Made by a program: the position numbers and the translations under genes
Part shown: positions 24,635 to 37,856 of the stretch, piece by piece
Position numbering within the stretch: position 1 is the first letter of the stretch
Layout of the letters: every line of letters begins with the position of its first letter
The notes under the pieces: model-generated
Told to the model about the DNA's origin: nothing
The model's input: only the letters and a program-made list of their open reading frames with translations
Databases searched by the model: none
Source: Lepidurus packardi
Taxonomy: Eukaryota > Arthropoda > Branchiopoda > Notostraca > Triopsidae
Length of the DNA stretch: 64,000 nt
Reading direction: 5' to 3'
Assembly (NCBI GenBank): GCA_023053545.1
Contig: JAKZAN010000002.1
Span: 6,754,790-6,818,789, forward strand

Positions 24635-24673
24635 TGATTTATTGCCTATTTAAAAAAAATAGGCAATAAATCA
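24635..24673. repeat. Perfect 17-base inverted repeat
   Basis: Left arm 24635-24651 (TGATTTATTGCCTATTT) and right arm 24657-24673 are exact reverse complements separated by a five-base A-rich loop. It lies about 140 bases upstream of the 5'-nucleotidase start codon. Confidence 0.8.
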
Positions 24674-26493
24674 GGACTGGAAGGGGAGTGCCTTTCAACT
24701 GTCAAAAGAATTCCAGCATTCAATCACGACAAGCTGAAATTTGGCTTGGAAAAGAGAAACAACTACACTAATAGCGTGACGATGTAAAAGTAGAAAATAT
24801 TTAAACAGCTTATAAACCGAACAGCACAGGAAACTAAAAAAATAAATGCAGATTGGCACTCCTTATCCTAAAGCGTTTTAGTTTCCACTTGAAAAACCAC
24901 TTTTTGTAAAAAAAAAAAAAAAAAAAAGTTAATTCTTAGAGGATATGCGGTTTAGGTATTAACATTGCGGATGTGGATATAGATCCGTTCCATATTAAGA
25001 ATTTAGAATATGCCAATAGGCCTAATAATTTTGAAACGAAGAAGAAAAACATCTGCACTAGCCGCTTACCTTTATGTAAAAAATTGATGCTATCTTCAAA
25101 AGTGAAAGTCCCAGAATGCAATGTAACCAAACCTAGCAAACTCTCATATGAACAAACAAGGTGAAGAAAAACGAGTGGCTGGTGCTGTTCCCGTCGTTGC
25201 CAGCCTTGTACTGCTAGCGAACTGCAGAACGAATGGTCCTTATATAATACCCGAAAGTCCCATACACTATACGCAGGCTCTCGAGAAGTAAAGGGATAAG
25301 TCGTCTTCCCCGTCTTTCAGGTTTGGCACAATCCATTCAATATCTATAAGGGCATGAGGAGTGCAATAAATACGAAAAAGTTATACGAAACTGCCAGCTT
25401 TCTACATTCTTGAAACACATATTATAGCCCACATGCAAGTATGCTAAATTTATTAAATTAAATTTAATTATAAAACAAAGTTTATTCAATAAAATTAATT
25501 AAAAAAAATTACGAGCAGTATATTTCAATGTGTTAAACAAAAGAGTTTGGAATTAAGTTAATACTTCCAATACGCCTATTTCCTTTAATGTAATATTATT
25601 CAAAAATTTGACGGATCATTGCTTTCACGAGTATTTAGCATTTCTTTAGAGAAAAACATGCACTAATTGATACGCTATAGCATATAACTGAACGATACGT
25701 AAAAAAAATATTATACGCTACACTATAGATCATATGCTACAAAGCATATCAACTACATATAGCATTATGGCACCTCATTCATTGTATATTGTTCTAAAAA
25801 AATTGAAGCGCACTGAGTACATATTAGCAGTTGATCTATGTTAAATACTGTATATTATTAGTGTTCTTTGAACTGTTTGTAGTTTGAAAATATCCATGGA
25901 ATTTGAGGATAATGTAGGGTTAAATATAAAAGGTTAGTGAAGAAAGCGAAGTGAGCTGGATTAGATTGCTGAGTGAACGTCACGATGCATCGAAAAAGGC
26001 AGTCCGCAATAATGTGCTCAATTCCGTGACTAACTTCTTCACTGAAACAGAAAGCCAGAGATAAAAGAGAAAAATCTTCATCTTGTGAATAACTCAATTA
26101 CTCAGAAATCGATGCAAAAAGGTCGGTATTTAGAAATCGATTTCGGAGGACCACCATTATTTCGAAGTAAACATTCGAATCGCTAATCACCCTACAGTTT
26201 GAAACGCACTCTTGCAAGATCACGGCTTGGACTATAGCTCTTGGGACTATGGCTTCGCAAACAAAGACTTAGCCGCTAAATATACAAAAAGAGGAATAAG
26301 AACTCTTCCGACGTTGCTTGGTTTTTACCATGCAGCTCTGTATTGATTTTCGAAACATAATAGGTTTTGCATGTGGCACTTTACGTTCTTACCACTTAAG
26401 AGACCACTTTTCTAATTTGGAAGGTAAGGTGTAAGTTTACGAGCGACAGTTATAGGTTAACTGTAGAAGTTCTTTTTTACAAGGAACAGCTTG

Positions 26494-26499
26494 TTTATT
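26494..26499 (-). terminator. Poly(A) signal of the SMYD4-like gene
   Basis: TTTATT on the plus strand, AATAAA on the gene strand, 94 bases past the stop codon at 26593. Confidence 0.5.
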
Positions 26500-26592
26500 T
26501 TCCCACGTAACTCGAGACGATAAAGCCTATAAACTAATAAACATTTTTTAAAGACTGTTAGGGAAGACATTAGTGGTAAATTCAATATATGG

Positions 26593-29500
26593 TTACATGA
26601 CCAAACTAAACGTTGCTTCCATAGCTAAGATTTGTTTGAGAGCTTCTTGAGCGTCATTACATTCCTTGAAAGGTTTCACTACATAACGATCCAGGAGGCT
26701 CATATGCTGGCAAAACACGCGTTTTAATTTTTCGAATTCCAGTGTTTCCCCTGTATCTTTCACAGGTGTCCATTGTAACAACTGTTGTAAGGCGAGCTGG
26801 AATTCGTGGGATGAATTACGGAATTTACTTAAACTCAATGCAACTCGCCCACATTTGACACACAACTCTGAAGTAGTCGTACTAATAGTCTTGGTCATAG
26901 GAGGAAGAGAAGCAGCTGCTAAAGCACAGTCTGGGTAGCACTGAAACAATATTTGTGTAGGGATATGTAGGTATTCGGGCCACTTGTAATGACAAGCGGG
27001 ACATGAGCATTGAAAGTGGTATTGTTGGCGGAGTTTAAGTTGGCGTTCGACATAAGGGTGCACTGCGTAATGGTAACCGTAGTTATCTAAGATCTCCGAG
27101 CCTTCCCGGATGTGGCCAATGACCGAAACGACAGCTTCACGCCCTACGTAATGCCGAATAACATTCGGATCACATGAATGATTTATGAGACTCAAAGTAG
27201 CATAAGCACCACAACCAATATCTTTAATATACGATTCAGAGAGGCTATTCTTAGGAACAATAAGTTCCGACACGTCATGGGCGTTGCAAGGTAAATTCTG
27301 GAGGTGCAATAGCAAAAAGGAACCTACTGTAACTAACTTGGACGTTGAAGTGCTCCATTCAGAACGACTTAGGTCAACGGAAGCGAAAAAATTGCCTAAT
27401 TCCAATATTTTGAGCAAATACACAGCCATTAAAGCTCGTTTGAACAAATCTGCTACAGAACGTGATTCCGTATTGGCAATTAAGTGATAAATCGTTCTAT
27501 AATCTGAAGAATCATAGCGTCCGTCTTCGTTGAAGCCTTTAGAACGTTCTTTCTCTACATTGAAGGTTGCAGAGGAACTACGGGAGAGAGCAGTGGCAAA
27601 TTTTAGGAAGTATTCTAAACCCGTTTGTACGATAATCTGAAATGCCAAGAGGGCGTTCTTTCCTAACTCGCTGGCGTTCAGAAAAGGCCACACGTCGTTT
27701 GTCAAGGACACTGAGGGAATACTTTCCATTCGACAAGTCATTGAGCAGAAGCTTGCCTAAAATGTCAAATATTTGAAAAAATTAGATGGAAAAGAGATAA
27801 AAAAAATTTCATGGTGTCTATATACATACGGTATTCGAAAAGAAACATGGAAGCGGTATTGGACAGCGTTTGTGACAATTCGCGCAGTGGGAAGACGAGT
27901 ATTCGGGGAGTAGAATGGAGGCGTACGGCGATTCGCAGATTATTTTTTCACCTATCAAAAGTTGCAAGAGTAAGTCGCGTAAGTAAGAGTAAGTTGCAAG
28001 AGTAAGTCGCGTTGCACAGGTAAGTCACGTATGGTAGTGGTTGCGGGTGTTTTAGTCTTTTCGCACGTCGGTTAAAAACATGAGGGGGTTTTCATGTTTT
28101 CCCCACTCAAGGTTCCTTTTGGAGAGTTCATTGAGAACGCAACAGTTAAATATTATAAATCTTATTTCTCTGACGTGGGGAAAATTCGAAGAAATGTTCT
28201 AATTAAAAAATTGAAGACAGTTACGTATACACATCTTGTTAAACAAAAGATAGCCTTTGACACTCCGGCCTTGGAATTGCCTTCTGGCATAACTACTTCG
28301 TTTCAATTTTTTATTTTAAACTCGGGAAAAAAATTTCTAGGTTCATATCCTGGGCAAACACTCCACTCGTCCGAAACAAATGAACTATAATGTTCACTGA
28401 ATATTTGCACGACACGACCGGAAATGAGACAGATACGTAATCCGGGAAAATTTTTTTTTTGCAGCGAAACAATGCTCGCTGAATTATATACATGATATGA
28501 CCAGAATACGGAAGATCCGTAACCACAGGGAAAAAATGTTACAACGGATATGGATTTCGGGTATATTTTTCCCTGTTCATTTTCTTTATATGTACTAATT
28601 CATAATTGCTTAATATAATAATTATATACTCTTTCTTTCTTTATTTGATAGTCACTCCCGCTCCGTCACACGGCTTCGTGACCTTTCTAACATGTCTAGC
28701 TGAACTATTACTTTGCGTCGTGGTGAAAAGAAACAAACATACGTCTAGAACCATAATGCTTTCCATTTTTAAGATGAAATTATCTTATTGTAATTATTGG
28801 TGGCTATGAAATTATTTTTATTATTATTTTTATTTATTTTATTATTATTAATTATGAAATTATTTGTGTTTATGAAATTGTACATTGTAAAATTTTGAAG
28901 TTTTTTTTTTACCTGGTTCCAAGTCCCGAGTAGCCACCACGTGCCGCCCTCTCTCTTTCGTAAAGGCAATCTCTATAGCTGATGACGCGCAAGGAATACG
29001 AGCATTTGGCTCCTCCCATTTCTTGAAATCTTCGACAATTTTTGGCTTGGAGAATGTTTCAACTTCAAGATCCTGCTCTGTAGGTGCAGGGACGTTACGA
29101 TTAATTGCATAAATTTGCGAATCTTGCAACTGCTGAGCCAGACTCTTTCCATATTGGGATCGCTTCTCTTGACTTAAATCCGATTCCGATAAGGATGCTT
29201 CGGCGCGCCTGAAATTAAGTACTGCCAAATTAAGTGCATCCATATCGCCGGCTTTCAGGTGGCATTTAGCTCTGCGTTCATAGAGCTTGTAGCGATTCCT
29301 TGGCGGATAGCCATGATAGATCGCTGCATTGATGTCACGAAGAGCATGGGAGTACTGGCCCAACTGAAACAAGACAGCTGAGCGATTGGCATACGCTAGA
29401 CTCAACTCTAAGCTAGCAGAAGATGCAGGAGGACTGGCTACACGTTCTTCCTCCTGTTGCTTTTCCTCTGACGGTGATGGATGCGGAGCGTGCAAAATAC

Positions 29501-29795
29501 TACGCGTATACAACTCCAATGCTTGGTCATTTTGCCCACGTTGATACGCATCGTTGCCCTGCAGTCGAAATGCAACCGACGCTTTGGCAACCTTCTTACT
29601 CCCTACGGCTTTTTTCTTCTCTTCAAAAGCCTGCACCAGGTTCTGCAAAGGTCCAGAAAGCTCAGGAATCTCCAATACTAACAAAATTCGCGCTGCATCT
29701 GTCGCCACTGCAGCAAATTGACGGGAAACATCCGTCACCCGATCAGCTTTTTGTAACGCTGCGCAAACTGACTGAAAAAACGCGTCGAAAGTCAT
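26593..29795 (-). CDS. SMYD4: SMYD4-type TPR/SET/MYND protein lysine methyltransferase
   Basis: Three coding exons, 28913-29795, 27830-27951 and 26593-27756, encode 722 residues. The start MTFDAFFQSV follows an acceptor near 29832, so a 5' UTR exon lies upstream. The N-terminal 290 residues carry TPR-like helices (FRLQGNDAYQRGQNDQALEL, LAYANRSAVLFQLGQY). Then come the N-terminal SET piece GRHVVATRDLEPG and EKIICESPYASILLPEY, the MYND region HCANCHKRC, and the SET core GCGAYATLSLINHSCDPNV with NHSC, then DNYG and a post-SET CSCPAC. These are the residues for S-adenosylmethionine and substrate binding. The MYND finger looks incomplete: the PCxxC pair reads PCFFS and the distal HxxxC is missing. 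The long second intron (27952-28912) holds no convincing gene. The substrate is unknown. Confidence 0.92.
27961..28011. repeat. Tandem duplication of a GTAAGT-bearing 19-mer
   Basis: GTTGCAAGAGTAAGTCGCG occurs at 27961-27979 and again at 27993-28011. A partial copy lies between them and a related GTAAGTCACG follows. It sits in the SMYD4-like intron, directly beside the acceptor used by the gene on the other strand. Confidence 0.75.
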
Positions 29796-32700
29796 TTTTC
29801 TAAGAAGCTGGAGTCTCGCAGTTAAATCTTGCTTCTTCCTAACAAGTAGAAAAAGGGTTAAAACTCTTGTAAGCATACATGTCAATGTAAGACTTCCAAA
29901 ACATTGTCAAGTTTTTTTTCAGGATATTTTTTTTATTTTGCTACCAATCTTTGGTTTAGGTTTATTTAACTCTTTTTGCTAGCCTCATCCAAGAACCGTC
30001 AAGGGTATAAAGGTGGGTTTGAATACCTTCAGCTATAATCACGTTTGGCTTCCTCATTGAGCCGAAGGGGTCCGAAAGAGGATCGAGAAGGCACTAGATT
30101 TCGTCTTCCTGAGATCCTCAGCCAAAAGGAAACCCAAGAAGTACGTTCTTCCTACAGTTTAGAGCCTTTGAAAACAATAGACACGAAGAAACCTTGGTTA
30201 TTTCAGAGGTACATTTAGAAGAACAAGAAGCAGACGAGGAGGAAGAAAAACACCTTGCCCCCAGCTTAAATTAGCCAGCCAAACTTTTGCCAAACTTTTA
30301 CAAGAACCAACAACACCTGGAAGGCACCCAAGCAAATTGGTCGTCTGACGCTCTCCATAAAAGCACCTTTCCCCGGACCCGCTATCACGCACTGGATTTT
30401 TACATATGTTGCTCAAGTCTGCTCATTTTCCTAAACAAACTCAGACTAACTATTTAAAAATACACTCGCTCTACTTTCTGCCCCTCACTGCACAGCTTTG
30501 CTCGTACCAACTAGTCTTTTATGCTAATTTTAGGATCCAAAAGACGACGCGCAGACGGAGACGGATGTTTTCCATCCAGCAAGCCTAAGCAGCCTACGCT
30601 AAGTCTGGAATAAGAAATACACATAAAATGGTAAAAGAAGTATAGTAACTAACGTGAACTTGTGTACACGTTGAAGCTGCCTGTTCAGAAGCAACTTGAT
30701 TGTGCCCATAGGCCGACAATAATTAACAAACTAGACCTAACTAGCCAAGAAATACGTCGAACCATGCACCTGGTCGTTATTTTCCCTTTTCTTTCAGAAG
30801 GAAAAAAATGGTTGAATTTCTTGCTGATTTCGGTCCGGCTTAAGGGTTTATGAGTTAAGAAGTGCAAGGTGTGCGGTCCTCGAAAAGTTATAAAAGATGA
30901 GTTGGAGCTTTTTTTCTGTTACCTGTAGAAGACCTCGTGCGTTTTTGCACTCTTGCAGGGATTTGTAAAGGGGGGAGGGTCAGCTTCTAATTCGTCTTAG
31001 CTAAAGAAGGTTAAAGCTTTACAATGGGTTCTATAGCGTAGCGAGGGAAGGTGGTATACACAGGACTATACAGCTACTATAGCCGTATGTAGCCGAAAAC
31101 TATACGGAGCTGGCCTGCAGCAGCAGCCTGACTACCCGAGCACGGCCCCAAACCCACCAAGTCTGTAACCCAAAATCACCCAGAGCAGCAGCAGCACAGC
31201 GGCAAGAAAAGGTAAAAACTCGCTATTCCTGATCCCGCCAGGTAAAGTGTCTAATACCCAAGGCACTACCATGACCTGCCAGTTCGGTTTCCTTCTACCG
31301 ACGAGTGAACAGAGTCGTCTAGGGGAACGTTTAGACCTGTTAACTATATACCTGAATTAAGTTACAAAGTTCTGAAGCTTTGGAGAAAATTTCAAAACTT
31401 TAAAAATTTGTTTCATCATAAATTCTTTCGTGATATAGGTAAAAAATTTCTTACAACCTGTGGAACCCAAGTTTTATCTCAGACATTGGATCGAATGAAG
31501 CTTTTCAAGTCGAATTAAGTGTCTGCTTGTTGAAACTCAGTCAAGTGTTGCAAGACCGCATATTTTTCCTTCTTCCCCTTAAGGATCCAAACGGATAAAT
31601 CTGGAATATTGCTGTGGTGTTTCAAGTCTACAGGAGAGAAATACGTTAGGATACGTTAGATTGAAAAGCAGTGAGATGATGAAATGTGAGCTTGCCAAAA
31701 AGTGGGTGGGAAGTTTGGTGACGCCCTTGTAACGTTTTATCAGTCATTTAGGATCGAACGGATAACTCGCGTACATGTTTAATTCTGCATTGACGTGTTA
31801 GTGAGTGTGAAACCTTCACCAATCCGAATCAAACAAAACACACAACAACAACAAAAAAGAAGTCAAAGCAAATCAAGCAAGTGAACCGAGGAAGGGCACT
31901 TTTTTGGCCTTCCTTCTAGTTTTTTCTCGTGCCGGTAAGTTGATGTCGAAGTATATTATTTCAAACTTATGACAGACTAAACAAACACCTTTTTTAGATT
32001 TTACTTTCCTTTTCTGCTTTCATGTTAGTCTGATATATGAAGGTTCATGAGGATATTGTACGGTCTTGCCACAGCCAGTCGATTATATAGCGTTTCAGAA
32101 ATAGCCGTTGCGAAATCCTGCCAAAAAACCCTGTATATATTGCTATTAGCTGTGTGTGTTTATAGACAGACACGCCGGCGTCCCTATCCCAGACTTAAGT
32201 TATAGCTACAACACAGTTAAGCTAGGGAACACATGTTTTGCATTACTGTAGAGTGATCTAGGATTAATTGCATGTGATGAACCTAAAAGTGCAGGTGTCT
32301 ATTTCATTCAAACCAGCTGCCGTTCTCTTAACATATTGTCTCGCCTTTCACAACTCTGTCATGTTAGCTTAGTTCATTTGATTTATTCCATTTTATTTTA
32401 TTCATCTTTTTATGTAACTACCATACTATATTTTCGTCAAGTTCCTTCTGGGATCCCATTTCTAGATGGGTTGTACCAAATAGCGGCTTCTTGTCTTATT
32501 TTACAACACGATAAAAACTGAAAGAATCCCATGAACATCCAATCGCGGAGATCCCATCCTTTTTTCTTTTCTCGAAGGGAAAATGCAGTAATAAAGAAAA
32601 TCGCACTGAAGTATTAAGGGGTATTTAAGAAGCTTTTGTAATCGTATCGGAAGTCCTATTTCACAAACTAGGCCAAATGGTTGAAAGCTCTATTTTTTTT

Positions 32701-34569
32701 TTGCAGATTCTGTTTTATGTGGCGCTAATAAAGTAAAGCTTTTTATGTGTGGGGGAAAACGAAGGACGACACTGTGCCCAACGAACAGATACCCAAACCG
32801 GTTTACCTCCGCTAAATCGCTAAATGGTTCAACTGGGATAAAAGAGACAGAATGTGGGATTTATGCGATTCGGTTCAGGATTTAGAGCTTGCAGAACGTT
32901 GTAAGAAACTTCTAGGTTCTCAAAACAAAAACAAGACAATATTTTTTTCCGCGATTCCTTGCAATTTGCCCAGTACCTCACATTAAACCTTCTTTTATAC
33001 CTCAAAAATGCAGCGTGAAGCGGGGAATGAAGCAATGCCAGAATGGCCTTGCTTGCGCTAATAGAGCTATAACTATAGACACGCAATCTTACGCTTTTTT
33101 AATTCTGCAAGCTATTGAACAAGCTATAAAGCTGTCTTGTGACACTTCAATTTAAATTGCAATGTAGTTATCTGAGTAATAAATAAAAACTTAAAACGTG
33201 TTCGACCTTTTTTCCCTTTCAAGTATATGTTAACGCTTGTTTCAAGCTAAATAAAGTAATAGGGTAGTTTAGATAAGCGGGATGGACTTCTATTTTAAGA
33301 TACTCCTAAAGAAGGAAAACATCCAACGTTTCCTTTACCCTTATATGACCTAATACTGAAAACTTTAAATTTCCCAGCAATAAATAGTTCAGCTCTTCTC
33401 ACCTGTAGTTTCTTATTTTGTTCAAATACAAGTCAGTTGCGAAAAAAGATATAAAGAACAGAGAGTTGAAACAGGCAGAAATCTTGCACTTTGGCGTCTA
33501 TATACGCAATGGGTAATTTTTCAGAAATTTTACACTTGAATAGTTTAAATTTTTTTTAACTAAAAATGCAATAAAATAGTAGCTTTTTAAATTAAGTGCG
33601 ACTTCAAAAGTATACAAATATTAATAAAACTACAATAGAAAATTTTAGCAATGTAACAAAAAAATTGAAAACTGAAATAGGAAATCTTAACATTGAAAAA
33701 AACTCAAGATTGTTTTAAGAAACTTTTTAGATTATACAGTACTTTTAAAAATTATACAGTATTTTTAAAAATTTAAAGACTACGAGAGCAACTTTCAATT
33801 GAAGTATTATAATTGTCTTCATTATTAGAAAATCTTAAAAAAGTTGCACGATTTGTTTATGCTTTCGTATTCTTTTTCCTTAGTTTTAAAGTGTATCGAG
33901 AAAGTTTTTCGTCACGAAAAAAATGACATCTACGGTTGCGACTAAAACCCGTAGCAATGATTCGCCTCGTTGACTGAGACTTAGATACGCTACGCCTGAG
34001 TTTAATTGCTGCCTACGTAATCCCACAATGGGGTCATTTACCTATCATAAAGCTAGTTTCATTTCTCTATCCAACAGCGTGCGGCTACGCTGTTATGCAT
34101 TTATGAAACTCAATTCTTGCGGTTTATGGACCTCAAGTCGTAATAAGAAGTCGGGCGGCCGTGTTTGCAGTTGCACCTCTCAGTATTAGAACACACACCA
34201 GACTTTCAGTTTACCAACTGCTCCTCTTTTACAAATCGCTCCACACAAAATCCGAAACCAGATCCCCGACTAAGACAAGCCCCTATCACGCAATCTTAAC
34301 ATGACGTCTTGTACCGCATTGATGTAACTTAGTCAAGCGTTCTTTTCAATTTGAGGATCAAAGTAAGGATTCCTGGCAGAGTGCGGAAATCTAAAACACC
34401 ACAAGAAAAGATACCGCTACACCCAATACTACATTTCTCCCATTAAGATTCCACGTCATGATACCAACACCTTGTTACATTCCGGTCGACTGCTGTCGGT
34501 CGGCTGCCCTTTATTGTGTTCGTTTTCTAAAGTTTCTAATCAAAATTTCAAACAATCTTTTATTATAGG
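29796..34569. other. Gene-poor region upstream of SMYD4
   Basis: It contains the SMYD4 5' UTR acceptor near 29832 and promoter. Otherwise nothing could be assembled. Isolated donor-like sites occur, for example GTAAGTTG at 31934, without a matching downstream exon. A 60-residue open frame ending in an acidic tail near 30272 has no other support. Confidence 0.45.
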
Positions 34570-35034
34570 ACTATGCGTCAAGTCCATTCCGGATTAGTTG
34601 CGAAATGCGCAAAGCCCATTACACATCCCTCGCTGAGCGTTTGCGTTTTAGCTCATCCGGAGGAGCTAATCCCAAAGTATTAGAACAAAAAGCTTTGGCT
34701 GGAATCATATTCTAATTTTGTAATTTTTTATCTTCTTCCCAAAGCAGGAAACGCGACCAGGGCAAAATGCTAAAAATGGAGCTGAAACTACAGCTTCTTT
34801 GCTAGCATCCGGATTGGACGTGAGATCAGTGGAATTGGTAAGTCGTAACTTGCTGGTAAACCGAAACCGAAGTTGGGATTCTCGTGTCCGTATTACCTTT
34901 ATGTGGTCAAGCTTGAAGCCACAAAACAAACCTATAGACTTACACACGCAAGCATTACAGGAACTTTATCGTATTCTTTCCCGCTTACGGACCAACGTTT
35001 TCCCACACGGTTACTACACTAAGCAGGAAATCTG
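34570..35034 (+). CDS. Candidate small gene of unknown function, partial
   Basis: An acceptor after a pyrimidine-rich tract (TTTTATTATAG) opens exon 34570-34676, read in full as DYASSPFRISCEMRKAHYTS then LAERLRFSSSGGANPK. A 70-base intron with donor GTATTA and acceptor TTCCCAAAGCAG leads, in phase, to a second exon from 34747 with ETRPGQNAKNGAETTASLLA then SGLDVRSVEL. From there the frame either runs to the TGA at 35032-35034, or is spliced at a strong GTAAGTCG donor (34838) to an exon ending in RILSRLRTNVFPHGYY. I do not recognise the product and no first exon was found. Splice quality and intron size favour a real gene; lack of homology weakens it. Confidence 0.35.
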
Positions 35035-35811
35035 AAAAGAATCGAGTCGGGAGACGGACTTCCTCAAAGGAAGGACAAAAACAAGTCCAAACTATTGTGT
35101 TCACTGTCAACGGGTTTGGTTTTGGAAGGTAAAAAAGGTGGAAAAGATGACTATCAGTTGACTCTGGGTTTCACAATTATCTCGGTAGTCAAGGAACAGA
35201 TTTCACAGTGCTAAGTAGGTGTACCAAAGAAGTTAGAAGCTTGGTTATGAATTTTGCTTAAAAAAAGAGAACCAGCACAGGTGACGGAGAGGACTTTCGT
35301 TAGGACTTGAGGCTTTAGGTTTCTGAATTAAGGCTATAGGACTTTGCATCGTAACGTTAATGCGTAGCTGAGAGCACCTTGGGCTACATTGATTCTATTT
35401 ATCTTCCATGACGGGCCAAAAGATGATGGCAAATAAGTTAAGGAGGAAAAAAGAAGGGGCTATGGAAAGTGGGTGAGAAAAATGCAATCCCTGACAAAAG
35501 TTGTCGCGTCATCAAACCCAGCTGTTGAGCAGCATTACAACCAAACTTGCAGACACCATGGAGTACCCGGAATTTACTTTTCTTAAGAAGCGGGTACGAG
35601 TTTGAGTCGCTTTTTTATTAGCTCCTTCACTCCGACCATAAACTACGCCCTATGGAAGTTACCTACCCATACAAAGAATACTCACCATTAATGAACCTTT
35701 TGGGTACAAGAAACCGGGTCTCTTGCTACTCATCAAACTTTAATTAGTGCAAGTTTCCGAGTTGACAGACGCTAAAGGGAGCCAACATAACTTGCTGTCA
35801 AGTTGCTAGCC

Positions 35812-36350
35812 TATCAGCAGTTCCTAACTCTTGCGAACGTTTGTTAAAAGTCTCGGGACCTACAAAAAATCGAACGTTTTAGGGCTCCCTTAACCGGTTG
35901 AAGTCTTCCTTGGCGTATACACGAAGTCAACAGCTATCCTGACAAGTCTCAACAACAGGCAAGAATGAAGTTTACAGAATAGTTAGTCCAACCCATTTTT
36001 TTCATCGTTGGGAGAACTTGGGTGAACCGAAAGCAAGCCAGCCAAATGGGCATTGGTGACGTGAACCTTATAATTGACTTTGTAACGGTTATTTTACTTT
36101 GCTGTTCTTTCTGAACTTATCAGCAAAACAGTTTACGAAGGCTTGTGAACCTTGCGAACGTTTAGCCAAGTTCCTGGCCAATTATACGCCGAACGTTCTA
36201 GTTCCCTTAACGAGCTCAAGTCTTCCTTTGCGTGTATACGTAGCGTCTACAGCGTCTGCAGCGTACACAAAGCAAGTCTCAACTATTACCAAAACGAAGA
36301 AGCTTACTCGACCAATTCTCGATCAATTTTTCATTGTTAGGAGAACTAAT
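35812..36350. repeat. Diverged direct duplication of about 200 bases
   Basis: Copy 1 (about 35812-36020) and copy 2 (about 36117-36348) share, in order, ATCAGCA, TTGCGAACGTTT, CGAACGTT, TCCCTTAACC/GAG, AAGTCTTCCTT, GTATACG, CAAGTCTCAAC and TTTTTCATyGTTrGGAGAAC. The copies differ by many substitutions and indels, so the duplication is old. A third partial relative occurs at about 38785-38850. This suggests a dispersed repeat family, type unknown. Confidence 0.6.
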
Positions 36351-37831
36351 AACAAGTCAGGGGCATGGAACTCCTGTTGCATTTTTGACTTTGAAATTAT
36401 ACAATGGACTTCTTTAATGCGTTTTCTTGGATTTCTTTTTTGTTGCTGGTCGCTGCAATTGAGCATTTCTGCGCAGTGACGCGTCCAACAGCGATAATAT
36501 CTATGGTTTTCATGTCCCGGGCCCTTGCAGGCAACGCTAGGCATTGCAACAAACACTATGGTGGTGGTGCCAGAGCCAACATAAGCTTTTGGCTCACCAG
36601 CCATGGTATAAAAGTGTGACATGGCCCATTCACCCAGCAACAAAACCTTTATGCTTTTCAGGAGGCCATACAATGCGTTTCAGATGACTATGTTCACGCT
36701 TACAGCCTCGCTATTAGGAATGGGCAAGCAAGCATGGTTGCCCCAAGTCGATAGCTTTTGGAAAAGCGACATATATTAACACCACAAGGGGCCTTGGCAG
36801 CAACAAGTTCCAAGATTATTTGGGAGGCTCGCATTCCTAATTACAGAGTAGCTTCACCGGCTACAATTCCCCTTTTTTACCAGCGTCATACCGCCTTTCG
36901 CCTGCAACAAAAAGACCCTTGGAAAGCAGCTTCGAGGAAAGCTTTTCTACAATATTCGTCTTTTCCCATACGGTGTTTATATGCGGTTTGGATATGATCA
37001 CATGTGCTTAAATTTGCCCCCCCCCCAAACCTCACTTAGCTTCTTAGCTTAACAAATTGTAAAACCCACAAAGAAGAACCTGTTATTAATGCTCTGCTAT
37101 CACTGCCATACTTGGGTCTATCGCAGTAGACTCGTTTTCCATGTCAACGTTCTTTTTTCACTTTGGCTATCCAAGACTGGATGTTTAGTCGAGGAATGAA
37201 ACGTAAAAACAAACAAACAAACGTCCTTAACAAACGGCCTTGATATACAACGCCCTTGGTGGGTCCTTAATCAACTGTTATAGAAAAGCGCACCGTGTCA
37301 GTTTGTATTGACACCTTGTCTTTTTATTCCGGTGCTTCAAACTAAACCAATACCACAATACCACCAACTTTCCGCTATACAGCACAACTCAACTCCACAT
37401 GCTTTGTACGTCTCAGCAAGTCGTATTTGAAAGCTTTTCACCCTCAAGCCAAATCGAGTTGACAAGAACTAATTTGCATATTCCAGGGAATGTTCGTCCA
37501 TTTGTCTTCGTCTCGCTTAGTGTGGTCCACATGTTAAAATTTCCTGAGTAAACGTACTTGAAACAACAGAAAGATGTGCTCAAGAAATACCGAGGTGTCG
37601 CTTTTGGGAAAGACGAACGCAATTTCAACACTTCAAACTTCGCCAAACTGACATCTTTTAACTGAATTCTTGAGCACATATCAGACTAAACTACACGTGT
37701 TCAAAATGGCAGGTCATTTCTATATGTAATCTAATCTCGTGCCGGTTTCCTAATTATAGCGCATTTTGCGACACTTCACTTTAATTTTACAATTCTAAGT
37801 ACTGTCTTCCAATTATGTTTTTACATCCCAA

Positions 37832-37856
37832 CGTAATACTTTAATAAAGTATTACG
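37832..37856. repeat. Perfect palindrome with 12-base arms
   Basis: CGTAATACTTTA and its exact reverse complement flank a single base. No neighbouring gene suggests a role. Confidence 0.8.

Larger units (their letters stand above)
24494..26592. other. Intergenic region with a perfect hairpin and AT-rich sequence
   Basis: No gene supported. It includes the 5'-nucleotidase promoter side, a 17-base perfect inverted repeat at 24635-24673, a 21-base poly-A run at 24908-24928 and a very AT-rich stretch at 25430-25860. An open frame at 25858-26097 (minus) has no recognisable product. Confidence 0.5.

Noticed and set aside
25858-26097. 79-codon minus-strand frame downstream of the SMYD4-like gene
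   Set aside because: Lies past the poly(A) signal of that gene; no splice signals or family resemblance.
28094-28390. 98-codon plus-strand open frame in the SMYD4-like intron
   Set aside because: No recognisable family, no splice context and antisense to a confirmed gene; probably chance.
36099-36479. 126-codon plus-strand open frame
   Set aside because: It overlaps an old duplicated non-coding segment whose other copy has no open frame, so it is not conserved as coding.
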